From positions 62,001 to 126,000 of the IMG/VR virus record IMGVR_UViG_3300029945_000001: 64,000 bases of DNA. One strand, given 5' to 3'. Under the pieces are notes generated by a model. The model saw only the letters and a list, made by a program, of their open reading frames with translations, did no database searches and had not been told where the DNA came from. This DNA comes from a virus. This document shows, piece after piece, positions 10,123 through 18,347 of the stretch; the first letter of the stretch is position 1, and every line of letters starts with the position of its first letter. Made by a program: the position numbers and the translations under genes.

Positions 10123-11649
10123 ATGTCGGTATATCAGTATTATCACACATATGTTGTTGAAGACGGACAAATAACAGATACAAACGACGAAACACCATTA
10201 CTTTCTTCTTTCTTACAGAAAAGAGTTTACATCATAGTTTCTAAGTATAATGTCAATACGTTAATCATGTTAAACATAAAGGATTATATATCAAAAGAAT
10301 CTAATATTAATCTAAATCTATCTATAGCTGAATTCTGCGATAATCTTAATGATCTATTGGTTTTAAAATATACATCAAATGATATCCCATTAAAGAATAT
10401 TACAACTGGAGCATTTGATAACAGACTTAATATATATGATGCTAATAGTTTAAAAGATGTAGACATTTCTTATACTTCTATTAGTGATCCTTCAAATAAA
10501 AATAACAAATATAGTTTCTTTCAATCTAATGATTTAGTATTGACATCTGATTCTAATAGAGATTTTACAAATTGTCTTATTACAGTTAATGGTGTATTTC
10601 ATAGTACTGAATATTACAATAATAACTTCTTTGTTAAAAATGGTTTTTCTAATATTAAAAATACAAAACAAAAGAATGTCTGTTTAATAGACACAACTAA
10701 TTTGGGTGGTCATTCTACAATTCCTATTACATTAGAAGATATAGAAATTCCTTCTGGTTCTTCAATTCCTTCTAGCATAACTTTGAATTTTAAAAATGCT
10801 AATTTCTTAAATAAAACTATTATTCCCGTTATCTATGGATATCCACTTTTAAATAAAGACTTTTTTAAAGTCTTAGACAATACAAGAATTAAAATATATA
10901 TTAATAGGATCGATTATATTTACCAATTCTTAAAATCACCCAATACTTTATTTTCAAAATACAATTCTTATTTAATCGATAGGCATAGAGAATTCTACAT
11001 CGATACACCAGAACCAGATATTATTGATTCTATTGTGGATCTCATGACAGTTGAATATACTAAATTTATGACTTATAATGAGCCTCATACTGGTATTGTT
11101 GATTTTGGTAAAAGAGAAGATACTCCAGAAATGGTAAATTCTCTAGATGTATTCTTTTCTGATTTTTATCCTAAGATGGTTTCTGAAGATAGAGACGTTA
11201 ATCTTATTGAATTTGAAAATTCACAATATTACAACCAATTAAAAAATCTATTTAATATTATTAAAAAATCACATTTACAATCTAAAGATTTTATCTTACA
11301 ATTATTAACCATGTTTAATTCATTTATTATAACTATTAATAATCCAGATATATTCATTAAAAATTATAAATGTTATTCATTAAATAATAAAGGATATATG
11401 TATACTTGTAAATCTAAAGATACACCTCGTGGATTATTGGTTTATAATAAGTCATTTGTATTACCATATAACATCTGTACAGATGGTACTCTCAATCATC
11501 ATATTTTAAATATAGATTTCTACGACCACACAAATCTGTTATATGATAAAAATCCATTTACAGATTATTTCCCTAATCCTTTCTATGATCAGAATAATGC
11601 CACAAATTACCCTGTAGAGATTGTAGAGTTCTATTCTAAAGCTATCTAA
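10123..11649 (+). CDS. Putative virion structural protein
   Basis: 508 residues, not recognised. The N-terminal half is beta-rich and the region near residues 330-430 is more helical. The start follows 'cgaaaggaaaaaact'. It is the last gene of the left structural block, followed by terminator 11741-11770 and a long non-coding stretch. A tail or baseplate role is inferred from context only. Confidence 0.5.
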   Translation: MSVYQYYHTYVVEDGQITDTNDETPLLSSFLQKRVYIIVSKYNVNTLIMLNIKDYISKESNINLNLSIAEFCDNLNDLLVLKYTSNDIPLKNITTGAFDNRLNIYDANSLKDVDISYTSISDPSNKNNKYSFFQSNDLVLTSDSNRDFTNCLITVNGVFHSTEYYNNNFFVKNGFSNIKNTKQKNVCLIDTTNLGGHSTIPITLEDIEIPSGSSIPSSITLNFKNANFLNKTIIPVIYGYPLLNKDFFKVLDNTRIKIYINRIDYIYQFLKSPNTLFSKYNSYLIDRHREFYIDTPEPDIIDSIVDLMTVEYTKFMTYNEPHTGIVDFGKREDTPEMVNSLDVFFSDFYPKMVSEDRDVNLIEFENSQYYNQLKNLFNIIKKSHLQSKDFILQLLTMFNSFIITINNPDIFIKNYKCYSLNNKGYMYTCKSKDTPRGLLVYNKSFVLPYNICTDGTLNHHILNIDFYDHTNLLYDKNPFTDYFPNPFYDQNNATNYPVEIVEFYSKAI

Positions 11650-11740
11650 TTTAATTATATGCGCATAGTAGTACATACAACGTTTTAAAAGAAATCTGCG
11701 CACTTATATCTTGTGAAACTAAAATATGTATTTTGTTAAA

Positions 11741-11770
11741 TGATAGAGTGGGCGATAGCCCACTCTATCA
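11741..11770. terminator. Terminator hairpin
   Basis: 13-bp stem tgatagagtgggc with a gata loop, followed by tcattttctt. It ends the structural block. Confidence 0.85.
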
Positions 11771-12325
11771 TCATTTTCTTATATTGATTAACTTTATTGA
11801 CTTGTTCTTATGACTTTAGTTTTTTCAAGTTCAAATGAAACACACAAGATAGATCTGAGGATTAAACGAAGAGTTTTTAAGAAAAACTCTTCGACCGAAG
11901 ATTAATTTATTTATATAAAAAATATTTTATTTATTCATAGTAGTCGTCGTTTATTTACTTTTATTTTCATTAAATCTTTTTATATAAAATTATTAAAATG
12001 TGAAAAAATAAAAGTTTTGACATTATATAGGTTGAAGCCGACGACGACTACTATTCCTTAAGGATTTCTGGATACTAGGATATTTTCGGGAGAAAATAGA
12101 CTAGGAGAAAGAAAGACTTATGGAAGAGAGGAGGAGGAGGCATCAACACACTACAAGATGGTCAGAGAATGTAAAAAATTATAATCATTAAAAACCCTTT
12201 AAAGTAAGAGTATTTTATAAAACCATTAAAATTATATCATTCATCCTCGGAAGAGGGTGGATGGTTTATATTTTTTATTAAAGTCATGATCTTATAGATT
12301 TGTTTTTACCAAAAAAGGAATTGAT
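11771..12325 (+). ncRNA. Non-coding stretch with long stem; possible structured RNA
   Basis: About 550 bases with no convincing gene. It holds a 12-bp hairpin at 11867-11893 (cgaagagttttt, loop aag), then a long stem whose arms are 11937-11949 (atagtagtcgtcg) and 12042-12054, a perfect 13-bp match 92 bases apart. A second nested pairing lies inside (acttttatttt with aaaataaaagt). A purine-rich run with repeated gagg follows near 12126-12141. It could be a small RNA, the leader of the gene at 12326, or a replication-related site; the sequence alone does not decide. Confidence 0.4.
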
Positions 12326-13048
12326 ATGAAGAAAACACCTTATCTTAAGTCTTATGAAAAAACAAAAGATTTAGATCAATTTTTAGAGTATGATGTTGAT
12401 TTAAAAGAATGTAGATTTATTGGTGATAGCATGACTATCTTTATTCCTATGAGATATGAAGCATATGGATTTTTAGAAGTTTCAGATACTTGTAAGTATT
12501 TAGGATTAGTTGATATAATCGTTAATGATAAGTATCAAACTGGATTTAATATTCTAGCCGAAATAGAAAGTGAATTTACAGATCAATCTAAGATCATGGT
12601 GGGTAATACCCAGTATCTTGTTTTAGAATTATCTCACGGTGATAGATTCATGTGTAATACAAAGCTTGTTAAGAACAAAAATATAGCATTCGCAGTTTGG
12701 GTAGAATCTATTACAAGAGGTAAGTTAATTTACAATATGGATTATTTTGCATTAACTCATTTATTAGATTTGAGTGGTCCTAATTGTGCAGCCGATCTTA
12801 AGATCAATCACAGTATTATAGAAATCATTTACAGTCATCTGAGTAGAGATATCAATGATATCAATGTTCAATATAGACATACTGATATGACAAACGATTT
12901 TCAGTTAATTCCATTAAGAAGTGTTGCCGATGCTACTACAAATACCGCCTCTAAGATTACTGGATCTTATTTAGGAGATGCTTTAAATAATGCTATCATT
13001 AATCCATCCCAGGAAAAATATCCATTAGAGACTATTTTACGAAGTTAA
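12326..13048 (+). CDS. Hypothetical protein
   Basis: 240 residues, no recognised family. The start is clear (aaaaaaggaattgat before ATG). It is a mixed alpha/beta protein with no membrane segment or metal motif. It stands alone between the non-coding region and terminator 13052-13085, so it has its own transcription unit. The TATATTAC element is absent upstream, so it may be a middle or late gene. Confidence 0.7.
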   Translation: MKKTPYLKSYEKTKDLDQFLEYDVDLKECRFIGDSMTIFIPMRYEAYGFLEVSDTCKYLGLVDIIVNDKYQTGFNILAEIESEFTDQSKIMVGNTQYLVLELSHGDRFMCNTKLVKNKNIAFAVWVESITRGKLIYNMDYFALTHLLDLSGPNCAADLKINHSIIEIIYSHLSRDINDINVQYRHTDMTNDFQLIPLRSVADATTNTASKITGSYLGDALNNAIINPSQEKYPLETILRS

Positions 13049-13051
13049 GCT

Positions 13052-13085
13052 AGATGTCAGGAACCCTTACGGGTTCCTGACATCT
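13052..13085. terminator. Terminator hairpin
   Basis: 15-bp stem agatgtcaggaaccc with loop ttac, directly after the stop of the gene at 12326. Confidence 0.85.
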
Positions 13086-13138
13086 TAAATTACTATTTAG
13101 ATTTTTGTTTTATTTTATAAGTTCTTCAATGAGGAAAT

Positions 13139-13731
13139 ATGTATGTCAAAATAATTCGATGACTACATGTTGAGTATTTTTGATTATAAAGATTTTATTA
13201 AAGATAAAAGAAAAAGATATTAGAATACATGATATTATTCATGTTGTTAGAAACGGAGATGTTATTCCAGGTATTTCATACTCTTTAGAATTATTATCTC
13301 TTTTTGTTTTATCAAAATAAGAAATACCTTCAAAATGTCCATGTTGTCAATCAACTCTTATTAAAGTAAAAACTTCTCTTATCTGTAACAATGAAGATTG
13401 TGAAGATAAAATTCTATTTAAACTTTATCATTTTGTATCTAAAGCAGGACTTAATATAAAAGGATTAGGATTAGAAAATATTAAATTAATTATGAAAAGA
13501 TACAAAGTGAAAACTTATTATGAATTATTATCTTGCGAAACCTCTATCATACAAAACTATTTAAAAGATCATAAAATCACAATAAATGCATTCATTTTAG
13601 GATTAGGGTTTACAAAGACTCAACTAAAAAATACTTTTAGTAATTATAAAACTTTTGAAGAATTATCAAAATGTAAACAATTAGAGCAGCATCATGATGT
13701 ACTAACTTTTATAAAAGAGGTTCAAAAATGA
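13139..13731 (+). pseudogene. ligA: Remnant of NAD-dependent DNA ligase (OB, Zn finger and HhH part)
   Basis: In one frame 13174-13731 encodes, in LigA order, an OB-fold end ('KDIRIHDIIHVVRNGDVIPG', like the DIRIGD..V.RAGDVIP motif), a four-Cys zinc finger (CPCC then CNNEDC), and a helix-hairpin-helix start ('LYHFVSKAGLNIKGLGLENI', like HFVSR.AMDI.GLG). The nucleotidyltransferase domain is missing. The frame has a TGA at 13171 and a TAA at 13318, which separate the OB part from the zinc finger. A Shine-Dalgarno (gagga) and ATG at 13139 remain but run into a stop after 7 codons. The open part 13321-13731 could still make a short protein (first ATG 13492, no good ribosome site). Confidence 0.8.
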
Positions 13732-13787
13732 AGTTTACAGCTATATGTGTTTTTGTGTATTTTGTTTTCTTATTTTTGTTATTATAA
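13728..13787 (+). CDS. 19-residue hydrophobic micropeptide (tentative)
   Basis: ATG at 13728 overlaps the stop of the ligase remnant (ATGA) and has a Shine-Dalgarno (agagg) 7 bases upstream. The product MKFTAICVFVYFVFLFLLL is almost wholly hydrophobic, one short membrane helix. It resembles small toxin-like or holin-like peptides only in composition. It could also be chance in AT-rich DNA, where TTT and TTA codons are common. Confidence 0.3.
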   Translation: MKFTAICVFVYFVFLFLLL

Positions 13788-13838
13788 AGATAATATTTTT
13801 CATTTTAAATAAATTAAACACAAACAAGGAAAATCTAC

Positions 13839-14288
13839 ATGGAAAGCACTAGAGTGTTCTGTGGTTTTCCCGGCGTTGGAAAATCTACACTAGTTAACAA
13901 TAATCATTTAATATCTCAAAAAGTATTAGATTCTGATAGTAGCAAATTTGATAAACAATATTTTCCAGATAATTATATTTCTCATATCAAAGAAACAATC
14001 GAAAATAATAAATATATTTTAGCATCTACACATAAAACTGTTAGAGATGCTTTAGCCATAAATAAAATACGGTATTTTATTTTTATGCCAGAGTATGGAT
14101 TGAAAGATGAATATATTGAGCGATATATAAAGAGAGGTAGCCCAGAATCATTTGTAAAGCTGATGGATGATAATTGGGATTCTTTTTGGGCTAGCTGTCA
14201 GTCAGATACCGAATGCATCAGTATAGTTTATATGAAACGTGGAGAAGTTTTATCTAAATATATGGAGTTGTTTGGTGTCATTACTTAA
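13839..14288 (+). CDS. P-loop NTPase, putative small-molecule or nucleotide kinase
   Basis: 149 residues. A Walker A motif GFPGVGKST sits at residues 9-17, followed by 'DSDSSKFD', a typical region after the P-loop in phage deoxynucleotide and polynucleotide-type kinases. No clear lid motif is visible and the protein is short. It lies just upstream of the MazG-like and thymidylate synthase genes, so a nucleotide kinase role fits the context. The start follows 'aaggaaaatctac'. Substrate unknown. Confidence 0.65.
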   Translation: MESTRVFCGFPGVGKSTLVNNNHLISQKVLDSDSSKFDKQYFPDNYISHIKETIENNKYILASTHKTVRDALAINKIRYFIFMPEYGLKDEYIERYIKRGSPESFVKLMDDNWDSFWASCQSDTECISIVYMKRGEVLSKYMELFGVIT

Positions 14289-14324
14289 TTATGATCTAAA
14301 CAGACAAAACAAAAAGGATAAAAG

Positions 14325-14525
14325 ATGAAAAAGAATATGCAAGGTATAACTATATGGAGATTAAATAATTTAATTGAACATTCTAAAGAAAATTTCGTTA
14401 ATGTTGATAAAGGATGGATTCCTTGCAGACCACTCGGTTGTTTTGGTTTTAGATATAAATTAAAAGCTATTTTAATGGTTCTTAGAGGCGAAGCTGATGT
14501 TGTTATATGGCCAAAGATATGTTAA
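14325..14525 (+). CDS. Small hypothetical protein
   Basis: 66 residues with a strong ribosome site (aaaaaggataaaag). It is basic and Trp/Arg-rich, with 'RPLGCFGFRYKLKAILMVLRGEADVVIW' -like C-terminal composition that may bind nucleic acid or membrane. It is unrecognised. It sits 15 bp before the MazG-like gene in the nucleotide cluster. Confidence 0.55.
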   Translation: MKKNMQGITIWRLNNLIEHSKENFVNVDKGWIPCRPLGCFGFRYKLKAILMVLRGEADVVIWPKIC

Positions 14526-14540
14526 TGATCTTTATGGAGT

Positions 14541-14804
14541 ATGTCAATGAGAGAAGATCTACTACGAAGTGATCCACAAGGTATTATAATAAAAACTATA
14601 CAAGAATGTAGTGAAGTTATTTTAGCACTTACAAAACTACAAACATTTGGAAATGTTGCTACAGATCCAAAAACAAATATTACATATGACAATATAAAAG
14701 ATGTATTAGACGAAGTTAAAGATATGGAACATGCAGTTTCTAAATTAAGAAAAATATTAGATTACAAAACGAACTGTAAACTTGAAACAGGAGAAACGAC
14801 GTGA
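14541..14804 (+). CDS. MazG-like nucleotide pyrophosphohydrolase (short)
   Basis: 87 residues with the alpha-helical MazG-type pattern: 'IQECSEVILALTK' (E..SE helix) and 'VLDEVKDMEHAVSKLR' (E..D helix), the metal-binding helices of all-alpha NTP pyrophosphatases, which hydrolyse NTPs or dNTPs to the monophosphate. It overlaps the thymidylate synthase start by 4 bases (GTGA), so the two are translationally coupled. This suggests a role in shaping the dNTP pool, for instance supplying dUMP. Family call is from motif spacing. Confidence 0.65.
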   Translation: MSMREDLLRSDPQGIIIKTIQECSEVILALTKLQTFGNVATDPKTNITYDNIKDVLDEVKDMEHAVSKLRKILDYKTNCKLETGETT

Positions 14805-15766
14805 GACAATATAAACAACTTTTACATCATATTAAAGTGAATGGTAGACCTTTTATGGATCGTACTGGTACCGGATGCCTTGGTGTCTTTGGTAGTATGG
14901 TCCAATTTAATGTCGAAGATTCTATTCCTATTTTGACTGCGAAGTATGTTAATATAAAAAATATTATCCATGAACTATTATGGTTCTTATCTGGTGATAC
15001 CAATATTAAATATCTTGTTGAAAATAATGTTCATATTTGGACAGACTGGCCGTTAAAGAAATATAATAATGATTCCGGCTGTGCTATTTTAAATAGAAAA
15101 GAGTTTGAAGATGCTATTATGACAGTTGCTGGATTTTCTGAAAAATGGGGTGATATTGGCCCTTGTTATGGAAAACAGTGGCGTAACTGGAAAGGTAAAA
15201 TAAATAGTGCTACTCCTATTTTTACCAACAGATCAAAAGACAATTTACATGGTATAATTGATATTGAATATGAATATCACGATCAAATTAAAAATATTAT
15301 TGATGCAATTAATAATAATCCTACTGATCGTGGTATTATTTTAAGTGGCTGGAATGTTGCCGATCTCAATGGAATGGCACTTCGTCCATGTCACACGATG
15401 TATCAGTTTAAAGCATATCCGGATACAAAACAGTTATCTATGATTCAATATTGTCGTTCTCAAGATTTATTCTTAGGGACTCCTTACAATTGGGTTTCTG
15501 GTACTCTCTTATTAAAAATGATTGCTCAAGTTACTGGTTATACTCCATATGAATTTATTTGGGATGGTGGTGATGTACATCTTTATAATAACCATATGGA
15601 ACAGGTTGAAAAATATTTAGATCTTCCTACATTTAAATTACCTAATATTGCTATTGATCAATCTGTTATAAATATAGATTATTTTAAGTTTGAACATTTT
15701 GATATTGAAAAGTTTGAACAAAATTATAAACACGGTCCTTTTATTCCTGCCCCTGTTGCTGTTTGA
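14801..15766 (+). CDS. thyA: Thymidylate synthase
   Basis: Converts dUMP to dTMP with methylene-tetrahydrofolate. It uses GTG at 14801, overlapping the stop of the MazG-like gene. Visible motifs: 'MDRTGTG' (residues 19-25, phosphate-binding Arg), 'ILTAKYV..KNIIHELLWFLSGDTN', catalytic Cys197 in 'RPCHTMYQF', 'QYCRSQDLFLGTPYNW' and 'GGDVHLYNNHMEQ'. At 321 residues it is longer than the 264-residue E. coli enzyme because of insertions around residues 86-115 and 133-160. The proline before PCH is replaced by Arg, which is unusual but outside the catalytic residue. All catalytic motifs are intact. Confidence 0.97.
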   Translation: MRQYKQLLHHIKVNGRPFMDRTGTGCLGVFGSMVQFNVEDSIPILTAKYVNIKNIIHELLWFLSGDTNIKYLVENNVHIWTDWPLKKYNNDSGCAILNRKEFEDAIMTVAGFSEKWGDIGPCYGKQWRNWKGKINSATPIFTNRSKDNLHGIIDIEYEYHDQIKNIIDAINNNPTDRGIILSGWNVADLNGMALRPCHTMYQFKAYPDTKQLSMIQYCRSQDLFLGTPYNWVSGTLLLKMIAQVTGYTPYEFIWDGGDVHLYNNHMEQVEKYLDLPTFKLPNIAIDQSVINIDYFKFEHFDIEKFEQNYKHGPFIPAPVAV

Positions 15767-15773
15767 TTCTATC

Positions 15774-15806
15774 AGTAGATGGAGTGCCATTGGCACTCCA
15801 TCTACT
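15774..15806. terminator. Terminator hairpin
   Basis: 16-bp perfect stem agtagatggagtgcca with a 1-nt spacer, right after thyA. Confidence 0.85.
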
Positions 15807-15815
15807 ATTTAGATA

Positions 15816-15823
15816 TATATTAC
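15816..15823 (+). promoter_or_regulatory. TATATTAC promoter element (upstream copy)
   Basis: gatatatattacacg after the thyA terminator. It is the first of two copies 67 bases apart before the gene at 15972. Confidence 0.65.
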
Positions 15824-15882
15824 ACGTTTGTAACGATTTAATTTTGGCGCTTTGAAAAGTGTACTTCCTTTTTAAATAGATA

Positions 15883-15890
15883 TATATTAC
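15883..15890 (+). promoter_or_regulatory. TATATTAC promoter element (downstream copy)
   Basis: tagatatatattactt in the same context (tttaaatagatatatattac) as the copy at 50557. Confidence 0.75.
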
Positions 15891-15900
15891 TTAAATGAAT

Positions 15901-15950
15901 AAGTTCACTTCTTGAGTGAGCTTTGTTGACTTAAAGGTACGTTGTTACCT
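15901..15950 (+). promoter_or_regulatory. Two leader hairpins in the 5' UTR
   Basis: Hairpin 1 (15901-15923): aagttcactt, loop ctt, gagtgagctt. It has a near copy at 31585-31607 that keeps pairing with different bases. Hairpin 2 (15935-15950): aggta...tacct, also found at 50578-50593 after the same ttgactta lead-in. These lie just downstream of the promoter element. Confidence 0.6.
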
Positions 15951-15971
15951 ATAATCTTGGGAGACTGTATC

Positions 15972-16157
15972 ATGGAAAAACTCATCGCGCGTGCTAAAGA
16001 AATCGGTGTGTGGCAAATCACTATCGATATTATCATAAACAACCATATCTACAATGAAGATGAAAAGATCGCTGAGCTTACCAGAGTCATCGATATGTAT
16101 GGTGTCCTCAGTAAGTCTGATGGTCAAATTGGCTCCGAGAATATGACTTGTCACTGA
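15972..16157 (+). CDS. Small hypothetical protein
   Basis: 61 residues from ATG 15972, chosen because 'gggagactgtatc' supplies a ribosome site. An in-frame ATG at 15942 lies inside the conserved leader hairpin and is unlikely. It is a small acidic to neutral helical protein with no known motif. It is a monocistronic unit with two promoter elements, two leader hairpins and its own terminator, so probably strongly expressed early. Confidence 0.7.
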   Translation: MEKLIARAKEIGVWQITIDIIINNHIYNEDEKIAELTRVIDMYGVLSKSDGQIGSENMTCH

Positions 16158-16182
16158 GTGTATATATAATTCAGATCTTACA

Positions 16183-16214
16183 AGATAGACAGGACCGTAC
16201 GGTCCTGTCTATCT
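16183..16214. terminator. Perfect 32-bp palindromic terminator
   Basis: agatagacaggaccgt joined to its exact complement. A T-rich stretch follows downstream. Confidence 0.85.
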
Positions 16215-16269
16215 GTATCTATCATATTTTTTATTTTTTCAAAAAGTGTAGTTGAAGATTATACAAATA

Positions 16270-16277
16270 TATATTGT
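16270..16277 (+). promoter_or_regulatory. TATATTGT promoter element
   Basis: caaatatatattgttat, a one-base variant of TATATTAC. A 7-bp hairpin (gagatat, loop aaaa) follows at 16290-16307 in the leader of the next gene. Confidence 0.6.
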
Positions 16278-16332
16278 TATATTGAAGAAGAGATATAAAA
16301 ATATCTCATAACCCTTTCTTATGGTGAATATC

Positions 16333-16650
16333 ATGACCATCATGACCGACGCCCATGCCGCTAAGCAGTACAATGCTACCTTCATCAATTCGGTTATTGC
16401 CGCCAAGGCCAAGACCGACTCCTCCAAGCAGCTCGTCCGCTTCTTCTTTGACTATCTGGTTGCTGCTGTGAAAAGCAAGACCAACGATAAGTCGTACATC
16501 GAACTCCCGATCAGTATGCTGGTTGCTGATTTCAGCACGGTTTACAATGCCGATATGAAATCTGTGTTTTCGACAGTGTTCGAATCCATCCGTTTGCTGA
16601 AGATCAAGAACATCCGCACCATGGACCAGAACATTCAAATCGTCTTTTAA
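16333..16650 (+). CDS. Hypothetical protein with GC-rich codon use
   Basis: 105 residues (MTIMTDAHAAK...) from ATG 16333, chosen because 'ggtgaatatc' matches the 'ggagtgaNtatc-ATG' pattern of other early genes here; ATGs at 16321 and 16342 lack that spacing. It is alpha-helical with no known motif. Third positions are mostly C or G, unlike its AT-rich neighbours, shared with phuZ and the genes at 46756, 50618 and 59708. This suggests high expression or a different origin. Confidence 0.75.
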   Translation: MTIMTDAHAAKQYNATFINSVIAAKAKTDSSKQLVRFFFDYLVAAVKSKTNDKSYIELPISMLVADFSTVYNADMKSVFSTVFESIRLLKIKNIRTMDQNIQIVF

Positions 16651-16677
16651 GAAGGAGGGAATCTATTCCCTCCTTCT
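16650..16677. terminator. Rho-independent-type terminator
   Basis: 12-bp stem agaaggagggaa with loop tcta, then tattttttg. Confidence 0.9.
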
Positions 16678-16750
16678 TATTTTTTGTTTTTAACCTTAAA
16701 ATACTATAGACTGTAGCTTTCTTTATTTTTTAGAAAGGATCGAAGGTATT

Positions 16751-17572
16751 ATGGCTACATTAGAAGATGTCTCTCGTCTGGTATTTACAGTTGAAACTCT
16801 TTATACCCAGGATAATAAATCTTTAGGCGTTCTTCGTCCTGATGAAAATGGTTATTATGATACGCCTTTGGCAGCTTTGGGGATTCCCTCTCGTAACAAT
16901 ACTTATTACTATGTTAAGAATTTCTTAGACTCTATGACAAATAAAGATTCTCCTATAAACATCATGTTGACTGGTGGTAATTTGTATGGCGAATGGGGAC
17001 ATCCCATGCGTACGGATTATCCTGATGACGATACATTCTTACAGAGACTTCGTATTATTGATGAAAAGAAATATTCTCATCATATTAAATCTGTTTATAC
17101 TGGAGATACTTTAGAGAATGGTGGTAAGTTAGTTAGAGGATTAGTGAAACCTTATGGTCCTTATGGCCATTGTGTTGAGCAGAACTTTGCTGAACGATTC
17201 ATGAATACTTCATTTAGTTTAAGAGCTATCGTTGATCAACAGATTAAAAACAATTTGGCTATGAGAACTATTAAATCTCTTTATACATTCGATGCTGTTG
17301 GTGTTGGTGGTTATGCTGAAGCTTCTAAGCGTTTCAGTGGTGCCACAGAGTCACTTGAACGAATGGATATTAAGTTATCATTAGATACCATTACAACAAC
17401 TGAGTTTGGTCTTGAGTGTTTTACACAATCAGAAATTAATGATTTAATGAAATCTAAGAAGGTTATTGTTGGTAAGACTACTGTTAATCTTATTAAAGTT
17501 AATGACAGTTATAGATCAGAAGATAAAGCTAGGTCTATCTTTACTGAAGCTATGAAATTGACAAGACGTTAA
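16751..17572 (+). CDS. Putative prohead maturation protease (T4 gp21-like)
   Basis: 273 residues, resembling phage capsid maturation serine proteases (T4 gp21 and phiKZ gp175 type) that cleave scaffold and head proteins before packaging. Visible in order: 'NLYGEWGHP' (residues 77-85), 'RLRIIDEKKYSHHI' with candidate catalytic His110/111, a glycine-rich 'VKPYGPYGH' turn (132-140) and 'TSFSLRAI' with candidate nucleophile Ser156. This is the order expected for the family (GE.HP, H.I, P.G, FS.R). It has its own unit ended by terminator 17578. No TATATTAC element is upstream. Confidence 0.72.
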   Translation: MATLEDVSRLVFTVETLYTQDNKSLGVLRPDENGYYDTPLAALGIPSRNNTYYYVKNFLDSMTNKDSPINIMLTGGNLYGEWGHPMRTDYPDDDTFLQRLRIIDEKKYSHHIKSVYTGDTLENGGKLVRGLVKPYGPYGHCVEQNFAERFMNTSFSLRAIVDQQIKNNLAMRTIKSLYTFDAVGVGGYAEASKRFSGATESLERMDIKLSLDTITTTEFGLECFTQSEINDLMKSKKVIVGKTTVNLIKVNDSYRSEDKARSIFTEAMKLTRR

Positions 17573-17577
17573 AGTTG

Positions 17578-17613
17578 ACATAGTGAGGATGGCGTCTGCC
17601 ATCCTCACTATGT
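17578..17613. terminator. Terminator hairpin
   Basis: 16-bp stem acatagtgaggatggc with loop gtct, after the protease gene. Confidence 0.85.
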
Positions 17614-17634
17614 ATTTAAATCTCATTTTAAGTA

Positions 17635-17642
17635 TATATTAC
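17635..17642 (+). promoter_or_regulatory. TATATTAC promoter element
   Basis: aagtatatattacattatt. A short hairpin (gaac, gttc) inside gta...tac follows in the leader before the gene at 17684. Confidence 0.75.
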
Positions 17643-17683
17643 ATTATTGTACACGAACGATTTTGTTCATACGGAGAAACACC

Positions 17684-18211
17684 ATGGCTGTTCTTAAACT
17701 GAGTGAAGTCTTGACTACAGATCAGATTCGTCAGAAATATCGTTATATTGCTATTTTGTTTTCACAAGATCCTAAGAAATACATTTTCAAAAAACAAGCA
17801 CTTTGTGATGATTTGAGATATAGTAATCTTAAAGAATTAGCCGATGAAGAAGAAATTCTCCATAATAGGTTTATGATGGACATTTCAGTTGGTCGTAATT
17901 ACTTGGAATATGAAACTATTCAAAAATTATCGACTGAAACATTTCCTATCATACATGAAAAGATTGAACGTCTTGCTAGTCAGGATGATATTGATATGGT
18001 TGTTATTAACACAACCACCGTTGAAAACAGTGAAGAACTTTTTGAGAAAAACGCCCATATCGTTATTTCATCTGAAGAAGAACATGTTGCAGCATTGGCG
18101 CGCATTGATATTCTTATGAATGCTGAGGAGGGAACTCTTGAAGCTGATGAGTTAGCGACGCTTGCTTCAGCAGTCCAACTATATGAAAAATATAAGTTTC
18201 CATTAGGTTAA
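17684..18211 (+). CDS. Protein ending in a HigA-antitoxin-like N-terminal module
   Basis: 175 residues from ATG 17684 (ribosome site cggagaaacacc). The first 120 residues are helical and unrecognised. The last 45 follow the pattern I know from the front of HigA-type antitoxins: 'EEHVAALARIDILMNAEEGT' then 'ADELATLASAVQLYEKYKFP' (consensus E..aL..id.LM.a..GT...deL..L...ve.yE....Pi). In HigA that segment precedes a helix-turn-helix; here the protein stops right after 'FPLG', so no DNA-binding domain follows. This suggests a mimic of, or partner for, a HigB/HigA-type system, but the function is inference. Confidence 0.7.
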   Translation: MAVLKLSEVLTTDQIRQKYRYIAILFSQDPKKYIFKKQALCDDLRYSNLKELADEEEILHNRFMMDISVGRNYLEYETIQKLSTETFPIIHEKIERLASQDDIDMVVINTTTVENSEELFEKNAHIVISSEEEHVAALARIDILMNAEEGTLEADELATLASAVQLYEKYKFPLG

Positions 18212-18232
18212 TAACTGATTTGAAATATATGT

Positions 18233-18255
18233 AGGGGGTGACATCATCACCCCCT
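18233..18255. terminator. Terminator hairpin
   Basis: 9-bp stem agggggtga with a 5-nt loop (catca). Confidence 0.8.
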
Positions 18256-18347
18256 TAAGATCTATTTATAATTATTGTTTTATTTTTTTAATAAAATAGT
18301 ATTTTTTAATATTTTATAAGAAACCTATTTTTATTAGGAGTATTTAT

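Noticed and set aside
10284-10466. Minus-strand 60-codon frame inside the structural gene at 10123
   Set aside because: Antisense shadow without a start signal.
11810-11905. Short open frame MTLVFSSSNETHK... in the gap 11650-12325
   Set aside because: 31 codons without a ribosome site, and it runs through a perfect hairpin; more likely non-coding.
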